Positions 46,301-57,960 of a stretch of 64,000 bases of DNA are shown one piece after another. Every line of letters begins with the position of its first letter. The stretch's first letter is position 1. The notes under the pieces are model-generated. The model saw only the letters and a program-made list of their open reading frames with translations, did not search any database and was not told the origin of the DNA. The DNA comes from Imbricaverruca yamaguchii. Lineage: Eukaryota > Arthropoda > Thecostraca > Neoverrucidae. The position numbers and the translations under genes are program-made. Location of the stretch: assembly GCA_034440575.1 (NCBI GenBank), contig JAOTOL010001084.1:89501-153500 (forward strand), given 5' to 3'.

Positions 46301-47465
46301 AAGATAGAACTTGGCGGGAGACATGCCTAAGCTACACCAGCAACACGAGTCGTCGAAGATCATCAAAAGGGAGCCACTGCCATATTCACACACTTATTGT
46401 CTACTTAAAATAAACCAGAAAATGAGTGACACGACAGCGCTTCACGCTTCCTACGTACAATCACGGATAACAGAAGAAGGAGGGGAAACTCCCCGGAATG
46501 GGTGACCAAGGATGGACTATTGCCACCTAGCGGTGAGAGGCCGAAGCTAGTCCTGGCTAGAATATTGTTTGATTCCAGCGGCACATTCTCGAGTTGGAGA
46601 GTAGCGCGTCGTTTAGTTTCAGCCAATTTACGCTTTTTGGAGAAGCTAGGGAACCGTGATCCCGCTGCATGAAGCCCTGTGACGGTAAGAAATGAACACA
46701 AAAATATATAAATTCCTCTATTTGTTTGCTTCAGGGGACATTTAAACGTATGACGTGGTGTATTACGTCTATGGCGCGTTGTGTGTGTGTTTTGGAAGTA
46801 GTTATGCGCTTTGGATGAAGTGAAGTATGTAATTTTACATTTCTTTGCCCAGTTATTTACTCTAAGTCACGAGAAAATCTGAATCAGTGGTATTCAGTCT
46901 GATTGAGCTTTTGTTTGGCTTGAAACATTGGTCAAAAGGGGGCGCCGTAAATGTACCAATTTTAACCTTCATATGCAGCTCTGAAACTAGTGATTTGGCT
47001 GAAGGATGTCAGATTTGAGGCTGAGGAGCAATCTAAAGGAGAAATTGTCTGACACAAAATATTATAATGTTTACCTGGCTCAATGTTTGGCTCAACATTT
47101 TGAATGGATACAAAGGTTTTGGTTGGTGATATGTGCCATGCATGCAGAAGTCATGCATGTTTGTCATAATTATTTAGCAAAAAATAAATTATGGAGTACA
47201 AATGTTAAATGTTATTGCTATCCTTGCACAAAGCACATGTTTCTTTCTGTCTGTGTTGATTTGGTTTGTAAGTATTTATATATTTGCATTTTTGCCACGC
47301 AAAATGCCTTCCATCACCGGTTTTAAGCACGTGCTGATGATACATTTATTTGCTTATTTTGCATTGTCATCTGGTTAATCGTTTCATAGCACATGCTACC
47401 ATATGATACATATGGTATATCTTAATACAACGAAGAATGGCTCTTAAGTGCTCCTGGGTTTTAGA
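43345..47465. other. No confident gene
   Basis: Mostly unique-looking DNA. 43600-43665 has two CCAAT-type segments (accgattggtcg, ctgattggctg). A (TA)n run lies at 43909-43931. 44690-45470 is G-rich and diverged, ending in ccctctgtatctgtccctg, similar to a hAT-type right end. A frame at 45869-46081 plus and 45918-46271 minus overlap each other and neither is recognised. Confidence 0.35.
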
Positions 47466-47631
47466 CATTGCGTGAGAAGAAATGTGCGACCTTCAATATA
47501 CCAGGAAGTGCTGAGTTTACATCAAAAGTAACGTTTTTTTTAGTAATATAGCATAATCCCTAACGTTACTTTTGATGTAAACTCAGCACCTACTGGTATA
47601 TTGAAGGTCGTACACTTCTTCTCACGCAATG
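47466..47631. mobile_element. Foldback (inverted-repeat) element
   Basis: Two 70-bp arms (47466-47535 and 47562-47631) are reverse complements at about 66 of 70 positions: cattgcgtgagaagaa...gtaacgtt against aacgttac...ttctcacgcaatg. They are separated by a 26-base AT-rich loop. No coding capacity, and no clear target duplication at the edges. It is most likely a foldback MITE; a precursor-RNA hairpin is the alternative. Confidence 0.7.
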
Positions 47632-48244
47632 GTACATCTTATGCTTGTATGCCATGTAGGTAGGGCAACTGCCATTTCTTGTTCCAAATGCCTCCACATA
47701 ATTTTGCATTCCATCTCTTACTTGGAAGAGGTCGTGGAATTCCTCACATGGGGGATTCCGCGACAGATCGATAAGAGCCTGGTATCCTCATCTCTCAGAT
47801 CCGGACCAAAATTGTTGTATGGGGTTATGCTATACTCTGAGTACACCGGTGTACATTTTACTTCGGTCAGCAGGTCAACGTTTCAGGAGTTATAGCCTGG
47901 GGAATTTCTGGAAGGTGATTGCATGATTATGTTCGGTGGCAAATAACTATGTTAAATATATCGTTCAAAATATAAATATCCAGATGTTTTTGAATTCGCG
48001 AAGGTGAAAAGAATCAAATTGTGACAATATGTTATGTGTGATTAATGATCGAGAAAGTTAGTCCATGACCTTAAGTCATGTGACCTCCGATGACCTCGAT
48101 GCCGGTGAAAATGTTATTAGAATTGATAGAATGAAAGGACAATATTTTTGCTTGACATATCGCAAAAAATGGCGCTTTTCTTACAAATACTCGCTTGGAC
48201 ATTGCAAACTTTGCCATATTTCACTCTTTTCGTCGATTGAGCTT
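47632..48244. other. No gene seen
   Basis: AT-balanced unique DNA; no protein-like frame. Confidence 0.4.
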
Positions 48245-48480
48245 CTAACTCGGTCGGGCCGGGCTGTCGGTGGAGCCCAAGCCGAGAAAAGACCCCTGAC
48301 CTGATGAACAGCGTCCAAGCGTTCAAAGAGGGCCGTCCGGCTTGTCGGAAACGCCCTGGTTCGTCAATGAGGGCCCATGAGATGACGGAGGGGGTGTTCG
48401 TTGCCGAAGAGGGCCTTTGGCTGTCCGAAAAGACCTTTTGGCCGGCAGATGGAGCCGCCACCGCAGCGACGGCACCACCT
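48245..48480. repeat. Diverged G-rich repeat related to 56.26 kb
   Basis: Contains cccctgacctgatg, ccaagcgttcaaaga, ccggcttgtcgga and gccctgg in the same order and spacing as 56285-56400. It is therefore a second copy of the same diverged family. Confidence 0.6.
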
Positions 48481-49079
48481 CTAGTACCTTTTACTATTAC
48501 CCGGTGGCATAATGATACCAGCCGGGCTGCGATGACCTGAAGAGGCGGTCTGCTCTGTTTGTCTCCAAGCACACTTCCTGAATGGCAGTGTCTGGTGCCT
48601 ACGTCGTATTTAAATCACGAGGATTTATGACCCCGGTGGCGGTGCAGCTGGTCGGGCAGCGCGGCGCGGTCGTCTGGGCGCCGGGTTGTCGCCGACCGGC
48701 GGTCGCTCTGTCGTGTCGGCGCAGTCAAGGCTGAGGGTGTGCCGACGGTGGCGGGTGGTCGGCCACGCCCTGAGGTCTGTCGGCGTGTTTGTCCGTCAGT
48801 TGTGCGGCCGGGGCCGACCGGCCGTCTCGCGTCGCTCGGCCGCCACTGAGCACCGCTCGTCGACGCTGCTGCTGCCCCATGCGACGGCGACGGCGGTGGG
48901 GCGGTCACGGACAATTATTGGCGGGTGCGGGTGTGTGTGGCACGAGCGGCTGGGGTTATGGTGCAGGGCCTATTTTAACCGAACTACTGCGTGTCTATCT
49001 GAACACCCAGGCAGCGAAGATTGACAGCCGATCACCCAAAAATGGACGTCCAGTGAAATCGAGTGGCAGGCCCGATTTC
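48481..49079. other. CpG-rich stretch, no gene assigned
   Basis: 48630-48950 is a CpG-dense island-like segment. Overlapping frames on both strands reflect composition. Confidence 0.4.
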
Positions 49080-49470
49080 AATGTCCATGATATCAGCAGC
49101 GCATTCGCATTCACATTCGGCATCCTATTCGCGTACTCTCAGATTTCGTTCATTTTTGTCAGGATATGAATTTTGTCGCTTGCAAAAGTTAGGCAAAAAA
49201 AAATTATTCAGTGGGGCGAGCATTTCGATCTCAGGAGGTCAAGAAACTTCATTCGGGTCAAAAACGGGGTACCGCATAAAGTTCGAAGTGTTTCGCTTAG
49301 CAGAATAATTAAAAGCTTAGATGTCCCCTGTCCATCACAGATGCAGCACATCGAAATACGTGACCTTCAATGTCACAGGTTTGTCTCAGGTCACCAAAGT
49401 TGATTTTACTCATGCACTACATTTACGGGCTACCGTATACAATCGTGGTGACACATTGGTTATGCCTGAT
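49080..49470 (+). repeat. Composite interspersed repeat, shorter copy
   Basis: Starts with aatgtccatgatatcagcag, as at 40670, runs through ggggtaccgcataaag and cgtgaccttcaatgtcac, and ends in tgatttttgcaggtgatggt, which also occurs inverted at about 56030. It shares both halves with the other two copies. Confidence 0.8.
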
Positions 49471-49894
49471 TTTTGCAGGTGATGGTCTGCATAGCACCTA
49501 CCTAAATCAAATTGACCCATAATGGTCACCGATTCAACACCGTTCGCCAAAATGTCCCCAAAAATGAGCCCCAATCAGGCCCACCGTACTCTGAGCAGCG
49601 TACTTTCCCACATCCAGCTTCTTCAGTGACGCCCTATGCCAGTAGTGATAGCAAAGCGGCTTCACAAATAGTATTGCCATTAAAAGTCGTGGAAGGAACA
49701 AGGCAAAAAGCAACAACAAAAATCTCCTCTGTACCAAAAATAGACTTCGGAACTGGCATGTGCTCACCTGAAAGCAACATAGCAAACAAAGTGTAGCGCA
49801 GTGGTTCTATCTGGTTAAATGTTGTGCATATTCCGTGCACAGTACCGCAGGGTACCTTAATTATTACACGTTGAACGGCGGCGAACTCTCCTAT
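49471..49894. other. No gene seen
   Basis: Short overlapping frames exist on both strands (plus 49512-49796; minus 49634-49840, which contains a ttcag/gtgagc donor-like junction). None is recognised. Confidence 0.35.
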
Positions 49895-50217
49895 CCAACT
49901 TCAGTTCCTTTTCTAGTGGCCCCAGATAAAAATGCATCCTGCGGAGGTGAAGATGAATGTGAATGTTATGAATGAGTGTGATGAATGAATGCTCCTTGGG
50001 AGAAGAGATGCGAGACTGTTTCCGGTGGTGAGAAGGGGATGTGAAATACTGCCTCCTCCGGAGGTGAAAAGGCAATCCGAAATAATGCTCCATCTGCAGT
50101 TGTAAGATATATGCGAAAGCTTACCCTCAAGGGGTCAGTGAACCTAGAACACTGCTTCCTCGCCAGATGAAGTAAGGACTTGAAATACTGCTCACCTGCG
50201 CAGATGAAGGAACAAGG
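49895..50217. repeat. Diverged tandem repeat, about 50 bp
   Basis: Repeating theme gaaatactgcctcctccgga then ggtgaa, with many substitutions. Its last unit abuts the coding-like block at 50218. Confidence 0.6.
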
Positions 50218-50432
50218 TGTAGCACGGTTTCCGGAACGTCTCGTGGTGTTCGGGGTTAACGCCGCCTACCGCCTCGGCCAACTCCTTGCTAAGCTTCATG
50301 GGCTCGGAATTGCGGTCCAGGATGTAGTCGATGTTGAAGTCCACATCGACGAGGTTGCCGGCTTAGTCAGCAGCGAGCTGTCCAGGTGGCGATCTCCGGC
50401 ATCCAGCAGGCAGGTGGTGACGCAGTAGCCAG
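50218..50432 (-). pseudogene. Orphan coding-like fragment with one-base frameshift
   Basis: On the minus strand, after an acceptor-like tgcccttcag (AG at 50434-50433), one frame gives about 23 codons (GYCVTTCLLDAGDRHLDSS...). A one-base deletion at a tctaagccggc-type site near 50361 moves to the next frame, which reads about 47 codons with strong protein character (LVDVDFNIDYILDRNSEP, KELAEAVGGVNPEHHETFR). The G/C-rich third positions contrast with the neighbours. The frame enters a diverged tandem repeat at 50217; a caggtgagc donor-like site at 50196 lies inside that repeat. The parent family was not recognised. It may be a broken exon, a captured gene fragment, or a good exon with a sequencing error. 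Confidence 0.45.
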
Positions 50433-52636
50433 CTGAAGGGCACGGGACGCGGTTACACGCCGCGGGCCATTGGCTCAGATTGCCGGTGTCGCTGTCAGTG
50501 CTATATATGTGATGTTACGATATGCTGGAGTATGTTAGGTTACGCTAGGTGACGTCATAGTGGGATAGTGTACTTTTGTTTCGCGACGAGATGGAACTAT
50601 TTGTGATTTACCAATTCATACTGAGGAAGTTAGATATTTCTTTTTAAGGGCGCATCCGATATATCGATTAAGCCGAGACTAGTCGGGTGGCGTCGAGGAA
50701 GGGCATGAAGGGAATAGTAATAGAAAATTAACGGAGGAGCGTTGCGAGAGGTTTTACTCAGTTAGGAACAGCCGCGGAGGTTCTTCATTCCAGAATGTGC
50801 ACAAAGAGCTGGAAGGCGCGAATGAACGCACCAGCACATTGCTGGCTCAAAAAACCAAACACTGTACCTAATGTATACCTAGCTGACCTGTACCTAATGC
50901 ATACCTAATAGCTATCGCTACCGCTGCTATGCACCTACCATTTGTAATAATTGTACCTACCGCTCATATGCAATGCATCTCCGCTCGAAAGAACCAGTCG
51001 GAGAGGACCTCTTGTCGTCCAGAGCGAGCCACTCCCGCCCAGGAGCCCAAATTATTTTGCAGAAAAGGTATTTTACCAGAGCCGGCTGATCAGTTGATAG
51101 TTTGGTAGCATTGGTATGGAAGCCTCTGAGCGGGACGTAATGATGCAGCTGCTCTGCGTCTTTTTCTTCCAAACAGATGTGAGAGTGTGTTTAATAATGG
51201 ATAATCAAATCCTATGCCTTTTGTGTGATGGGACACTGGTGTTGAAATCAAATTATTGTATACTTCACTAGGTGTGATTTGTAGGCATGGGTGGAGAGGT
51301 TCGAAAACTATTGGTGGTGCCCAATATTGATGTATGAAGTTAAATAGTGCTGCAGATTTGGTTGGCGTGGCCCACCCCATGGAGTCCAATGTCGATGATC
51401 AGAGAGCAAGAGGTGAAGTTGGTTGGGCCAAGGGTCCGTCAAACTCAAGGGAAACTCCACCCCTGCCTTGCATATTGGTAATATTCCTGATATTTGTGCC
51501 ACGACTGATGAAGATTAATATAAATGTGCACACCCACGTTTCTAATTGTGTTCAGTGTTGGATGCTTAATTAGAGCGGTACTTTTCGAGATAGCATGTAT
51601 CTGAACAAGCCAGGAAAAACACAAAATATCCCCCGGGGTGGAACATTTTCTAGAGAGGACAATGTTCTGGAGGACTTGGGACAAATTAGCCACACCAAAT
51701 CGCATGCCGGACATCCACCATTACTAAATGCGCTAGTCCATTTTCGAATACTATATATGCACTAGTCCATTATATATATATATAATGCATGTACTTTGTC
51801 TCAGACACTTTTATCACGTCGCCAAGCACTAATGGCAAGACGTGTAACGGTGATAGTTGGCACATCAAACCTGTCAATTTCACCTATCACTGTAGTGCTT
51901 GAATTGTCACTGCTGCTCATTGTTCGTGATTCAACCCAGCACACTGCTGGTGGAACTGCCATTCGCACACCCATACAGAGTTGTCTTAATATCTCACTTA
52001 AATTACAGCATAATGAGGCTTGTTGAATAGATGAAATCGTGATATTCTTATATATGTTTTGTACGATGTCTGTTGTTGCGTCTGATAAGATTATCTGGCT
52101 GAGCCAGCTGCACCCAGGAAACATTCTGACGAAACAGCGCACTTCAAATATATAAAATGTGCTTAGTCAACAGACGTACGCCAGATATGACGTGGATCTC
52201 ATTAACTTCGTCGGAAATCCCTGAACATTAAACTTGACAAGGATAACAAAGCTGGTAAACACAACTTTTCAACAAGATAATTCCATAGTTCATAAACATA
52301 AAAAGGTTGAAAATGAACACATATGCTCAATGTTAGTGGAATAACCAATACGCTTTGAAAATAATTTGTTTGTCTCCAAATTGTGTATCTCCCGAATTAC
52401 ATTTCGCTAGTTGTGTGCATCACACATTGCGCAACGAGAACATTTTTATATAGATTAATGTTAAAATTAGACAAATATTAGCCATGGAATGATTGGCAGC
52501 ATGGTAGCAGAGCAACCGGAGAGATTGTCTGGTACGGTCTGCGGTAACCTCAGCCAGTCAACAAAAGGCCGTTGGCAAGCACACTGGGCTCGACTACGGC
52601 CAGGATTGACGACCCGCGATATTTCAATGGCAAGCC
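50433..52636. other. No gene seen
   Basis: Unique-looking DNA with a short (TA)n at 51771-51783 and small direct echoes (tacctaatg near 50876-50910). No protein-like frame. Confidence 0.4.
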
Positions 52637-52712
52637 AGTGACCGACCATTGACCGACCACTGACCGACCATTGACCGACAACTTGCCGACCAGTGACTGA
52701 CCAGTGACCGCC
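52637..52712. repeat. 11-bp tandem repeat
   Basis: Repeats of tgaccgaccat/c with drift, about seven units. Confidence 0.85.
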
Positions 52713-54549
52713 AAGTGAAGTGCCTTGTTCCATGAAGACACTATGATACGAGAACAGTAATGGTACTGCCATGCATAATGTACGCTGTGGTGCATACAAG
52801 GTTTGTGAAGCTATCTCTCAATATGGAGAACGCGGGTTCGAAACTAGTTTCTGGGCGGAAATCCTGATCTCTCGCGACCATGCAGTACGAAGGCGGCGAC
52901 GCCATGTAGCCGGTCGATGGCGTCGCAAACTGGCTAAAGGTTCTTATTCTACAGATATAAGTACACAACCTGTAAAATGAGACCACTTATCACTTATCTC
53001 ATGTGCACGCGATGTCTTTGCATTTTTTCCATAGCATGTGCCACCCATCACTGCCCCACACCAGCACGAGTTCAGATGACAGACATTGCCGCTCGCGCCT
53101 CCGTGTTCGTGATCCAAATGCCCGGCTGCGGACTGCTGATTGGCAGATTGTGATCCATAAAGGCACTTCCTACTGTGTCTGGAGAGTGGGATGTGACATT
53201 TTCTGCTGGAAATACTCAACATGATCGTCGCCGGTGTTGGTGAGGAATGCCGTCAGGTAGCTGTCGTTTCCCTGGGAGGGTTCTGGGGACGGCAAGCGCC
53301 GAAACTTCTGGGGGACAATGGGATGTGTATCGCTTTTTGCGCTCTTTCGTCCCAGGTGTGGAAGAAAAGAAGCATAACTTTATGTAGGAATTGAAAGATG
53401 CCCACAAAGGGTACATATTCACGTGGCTCTTCTCGACGGCATGGGGTGGGATTGAATCCTCCCCATGACAATTTTTCCTGAGCCCCAAAGATCATGCCGC
53501 AGCGGAGTAAACATCGCTTTTCTGAGATTTGACTTCTTGGCCCACATTTCGACCCCAATAACTTGGCAGCTATGTAAGTTATTGAGATACAATGACGACA
53601 GTTCGCAAACAAAAGCCGTCATTCATTAAAGAAGCAAGACTTCATAATCGGGCCCAGTACATTTAGCCTTGTCGTCTCCGACATCACCAACTTCCCTTCC
53701 TTCGATATGGTTGACTGCTCTGCTTCGCAGAGACGTCTTCACTGTTCATATCCAGACAATGTTAGTTTACATCAAATCAAAATTAGCTTGGGAGGGGGGG
53801 TCTCTGACATCAGTGCCAAACTGGATAAAAAATAACTGAAAATCCACGCGGTGAAAACTGACTTCATCCTTATCAACGCTAAATAGTCTGTAAGAAAAAC
53901 AACATCCATCTTCGAATTTGATTTTTCTGGTAGCCTTTAACATTCTCCAGGTTACAAAAATATAAGGCGTCATATTAGACAGATCATTGATCTTTGACCA
54001 GCACATCTCCACAGTTGTGTTATGGCATCCTCATTTAGTTGAACATATTTCGACTTCACTCTATCACCAAAGGTATATAATCACTGTCATCAGGGCACAT
54101 GTGCTTTCCCACATCGTCCATCGCTTTCCTGTCTCAAAAGCACAAGTATGTAGTCGCGGCACTTCCAACTAAGAAATGGAAATAAACTCAACATTTCGAA
54201 GCAAAATATAAGCGTGAGTATAGTTGATTGGATATTCGGGTTTAAGGGCGCGCTGAATACAAGGTCCTTTAACGCCCAAGCGTTAGTACAGTAGGTCTCT
54301 TGTTAATCCACATTTGTGTTAAACTAGAAGTAAAGCAAAGTCGATTGTCGAAATCCAGTCTAAGACTGGATGTTGATGGATATGAATGTTGCTAATTTGC
54401 AGGGTTACTTAGATTGTTTTTAGCAATGCAAGCTAGATGGGTATTCACTGGACAAACGTGCAAGGTCGATTAGGGACCCATAATCAGGACCAAACTAGGT
54501 AAGCATGAGCACGTTGCTCCTGCACCACTCAGAAAGGTGCATCAAATTA

Positions 54550-54550
<1 letters not shown>
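52713..54550. other. No gene seen
   Basis: Unique-looking DNA. 52828-52845 has a B-box-like gcgggttcgaaact without a matching A box. 54224-54262 carries the SINE tail motif (gattggatattcgggtttaa). Confidence 0.4.

Positions 54551-54631
<81 letters not shown>
54551..54631. repeat. (TA)n microsatellite
   Basis: 81 bases of uninterrupted TA. Confidence 0.98.
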
Positions 54632-54637
<6 letters not shown>

Positions 54638-55169
54638 CGATAGACATTCCAGAAATGAATTTTTTTATCCATAATTATGAATGTATAACGATGCAAAAGT
54701 GATTAAGCAGACAACAGTTAACAAGGTATTGCAAAAGTAATAGGAAAAAAGAAATAACATACAAGAGTTCACAAGCTACTGCAAAGGTAATGGGGAAAGC
54801 GGTAGCCCACGCCGACTGATTCTTGAATTCTTCGTCGATGGCCAGGCATGCTCTCCGCAGATACAACTTATTAATTTCTCCGGTGATACAGCATTGAGAG
54901 TACACGCATACGTGCATGCCACAACCGTTGCCTCCGACCCGACATTCGATGTTGTCGTGGATGATGAACTACCACTGTGACCACTCTTCCCCCGACATCG
55001 ATTAAGGTTTGAAGATCCGTTACGACAACAGCCTCTAAGCGGTATGATTTTCCTCGACTCCCGAACATTCGGGATGGCTCCGGCTTCAAAGAGTCCAGCA
55101 GTACCATGACTTGTTTCTCTCTGTTCACGAAGAACAGCTCCCAGCGGCATCCTGGATTATATGATATCA
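54632..55169. other. No confident gene
   Basis: A minus frame at 54675-54917 (80 codons, real ATG at 54917) has a hydrophobic stretch near its end (VISFFLLLLQYLVNCCLL) that looks membrane-like. It lies beside a (TA)n tract and has no other support. Confidence 0.3.
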
Positions 55170-56250
55170 GCCATATATTCTTGCAGCCATGTATTCTTCA
55201 ATTTTTTTTAACGAATCAGAGGATATTGGTGAATGCGTTTCTGAATGCGTTGCTGAATGGGATGCTAGTGCTACCTGATGAATTGCGTCATCAATAGAGA
55301 TCAGGTCACGCGGTGTGCTGCTTCTTGTATTGATAGTGCATGCACCAGTGTTGAGAAAGTCTACATTCAATGCTTCGTTAGGCCCACATATGGTGCCCCG
55401 GTGAACCACTTTTATTTTCTTAATTTCGTCAAACCCGACCTGAGGTCAATCGCTGATCTTGAAGGGCACATGCTCGGATGTGCTGCTTCCTTGCTCGGTG
55501 GGCGATTATTCGACGTTAATATCCATCCGATAAATGTATTCAGGAAGATGTTATTCGGCACCCCGTGATTTCCCCATAGGGTGTAATGATAAAGGCTTCG
55601 TTGACCTGAGGTCAAATGGTGACCTTGAAGGTGACATACTTGGATGTGCTGGTTTCTTTTCCGATGTGAGATTATTTGGCGCTTATGTCCATCCGATGAA
55701 TGTATTTAAGAAGGCATTATTCGGTACCCCGTAGATGCCAAAAGTGCAAGGTCAAAACAATATTTTGTGAACATAGGTCAAACTATGAGATTGTAGTTGA
55801 AACGCTTCAATGTGCTGCATCCATGAGCCATACCTAATGTCTGGGTGTTATTTCGTGGTGCCAAGTGAAATGTTGTGGAAATCATCTGGTACACAAGAAT
55901 CTGGTATATGTGCTATTTTGGGCATTTTTGGCAAACGGTGATGAATCGGTGACCACAAGCAGCCATTTTAAGCGATGTACTCTATCCACGAATCTGGTAT
56001 ATCCACGTGCTATGTAGACTATCACCTGCAAAAATCAGGTCTATACAATATGTCACCATGATATTATTCGGTACCGCGTATAGACATAGTGCATGATTAA
56101 AACCGACTTTGGTGACCTGAGGTCAAAATGTGACATTCAAGGTCACGTAATCCGATGTGCTACATCCTTGATGGACAGCGGACATATAAGCGCTGTAATC
56201 ATTCGGCTAAGGAAAACACCTTGAACTTTACGCGGTATCTCGTTTTTAAC
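55170..56250 (-). repeat. Composite interspersed repeat, inverted copy
   Basis: Reverse complement of this stretch is collinear with 40840-41700. It carries gacctgaggtcaa at 55438, 55604 and 56109. The shared 45-codon frame ending LFGTP (55435-55568 here; 41341-41475 minus there) shows as many changes at codon position 2 as at position 3, so it is a repeat and not a conserved protein. Confidence 0.78.
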
Positions 56251-56259
56251 CCGACTGAC

Positions 56260-57730
56260 CGAACAACGGATGGGTCCCAGGCCATATAAGGGCCCCTGAC
56301 CTGATGGAAGGGGCCAAGCTGTTGAAAGGGGGCTTCCGCCTGACGAAGGAAGCCCTGGATTGCTAAGGAGGGCTCCTGCGCCGACGGAGAGGACCCCTAG
56401 CTGCGGAAGGACACCTGGGCCGTCGGAGAAGGCCTAAAGCCGGGACGAAGGGCCACTGGGCCGGTTGGGGCTGAAGTCGCACAGGGACTCCAGCCGTGAT
56501 AGATGAAGAACAAGCTTTTGAAGATGGGACTGCGGCCGTACAAAGAGTTTCCTGAGCCGCGAGAGGGTTCCTCAGCCGCCGGGTGGGGTTCACGGGCCGG
56601 ACCTGCGGAGCTGCTGGGTCGGCTTCCGTTCACGCTGATGGAGGGTGACCGAGCTCAGAGCTGACAGCGTGCCTCGCGCGCCCGCTGACAAGGGGTCCAC
56701 GAGCTGCGCAGACGACCCAGGTCGGAGTGGAGGGACGGATCCGAGCTGGAAGGATCCAAGCCGTTAAGAACAGTGGTGTGTCTAAGGGGTGAAGGGACAC
56801 CTACGCTTCTGGCGAATCTGACGGGGTCATCCAGGCGACCGTCCTCATGGACAGAGTTATAGCCGAGGGAAATTTGAAACGCATCCAACAGCTTGTGTGG
56901 ACAGGGCCATTGAGAGCTGAAGAAGTCCACCCTGAGGGCTGGCAAGGGCCACGAAAACAAGCAAGAGCCCACCAGAGTGCCGGAATGACCATGCCAGCTG
57001 GAGAGAGCGGTCTCAGCTGGAATAGGCTCCTGAATCTGACGAATATACATGGCACCTGGGAGTTTGAGAATGCTGAGAGACTCTTTGAGGTTGAAAAGGC
57101 CCTTGGGAGATAAATAGGACCCCTAAGAACTGAAGAGGACTAGTGAAGGCTCATCTCAGATCTGAAATTATCCCGAGAAGAGAGATAGACAGGACTACTA
57201 AAAACTGTGATAGGCCCCTAAAAACAAGAGAGGGCCCTGAGTAATGAAGATCATCTCGTGAGAGTCGGAGAGGACTGGACTGTGATTGTTCCGAGGTTAA
57301 GATGGCCCCAGATGAATGACAAGGTCCCCTAAAGGGTACAAAGCCCCGTTGGCTGGCGATTGAGGTGAAGAATGCCGATGGCCAGCTTCAGAGTTTGAAT
57401 GTTCTTGAAACCACAAGAGCTGTCGATAACTAAGAAGGACCTCTAGCAGCTTGAGAAGACCCTTGAGGGCTAACAGAGCCCACTGGAAGCTAAGGCGAGC
57501 CCCTAAGGCTAACAATGGTTGTGAGGAATACCGAGGGCCAATGTCGGAGCACGAAAATCCTTGAAGCTAGGCAGACTGACAAGGACTGGGAAGGGCCACT
57601 AGCAGCTGGAGAGAGACTGAATGGCCTGAGCATGAGCTCTCGCACGACAAATGGTCGTGCTGGCGGCCTTGAAAAAGGGTCATTTTTAAGGCTTGAAAGC
57701 TCATGGACTATAGAGGCCTTCAAACTTTGA
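56260..57730. repeat. Long diverged G-rich tandem repeat
   Basis: About 1.5 kb of loosely repeating units of about 30 bases with the theme agggcccctgagagctgaag. The left edge matches 48245-48480. It is too diverged for a fixed period. Open frames here are short and unconvincing. Confidence 0.6.
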
Positions 57731-57780
57731 TTCCTAAGACATTGGTCTCGCGACTTTCCAACACATTGAACGGAATAATT

Positions 57781-57960
57781 GGGGCGGGGATGGCCGGGCG
57801 GTTAAGATGCTGGGGTCGGGGTACAAAGGTACAGGGTTCAACACCCGCACCTCTCGGGATGTTTCCCAATCGCGCGGCCCACCGGTAAAACAGTGTGGGC
57901 GACGCCACCAGCCGTGATTGTACATACAGTGTGCCGTGAACCACCCAACAAACGAACAGG
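57781..57960 (+). mobile_element. tRNA-derived SINE, second family
   Basis: A box tggccgggcggttaag (57791-57806) and B box gggttcaacaccc (57834-57845), with the spacing of a Ser/Leu-type tRNA. A body (gcggcccaccggtaaaacag) follows, then a tail ending gaaccacccaacaaacgaac. The head resembles a type II tRNA, but the acceptor stem does not close. Head and body differ from the 1528/58853 family, although the A/C-rich end is similar. Confidence 0.65.

Noticed and set aside
54675..54917. 80-codon frame with a membrane-like segment
   Set aside because: Next to a (TA)n tract in AT-rich DNA, no splice pair or recognised family; hydrophobic runs are common in T-rich frames.
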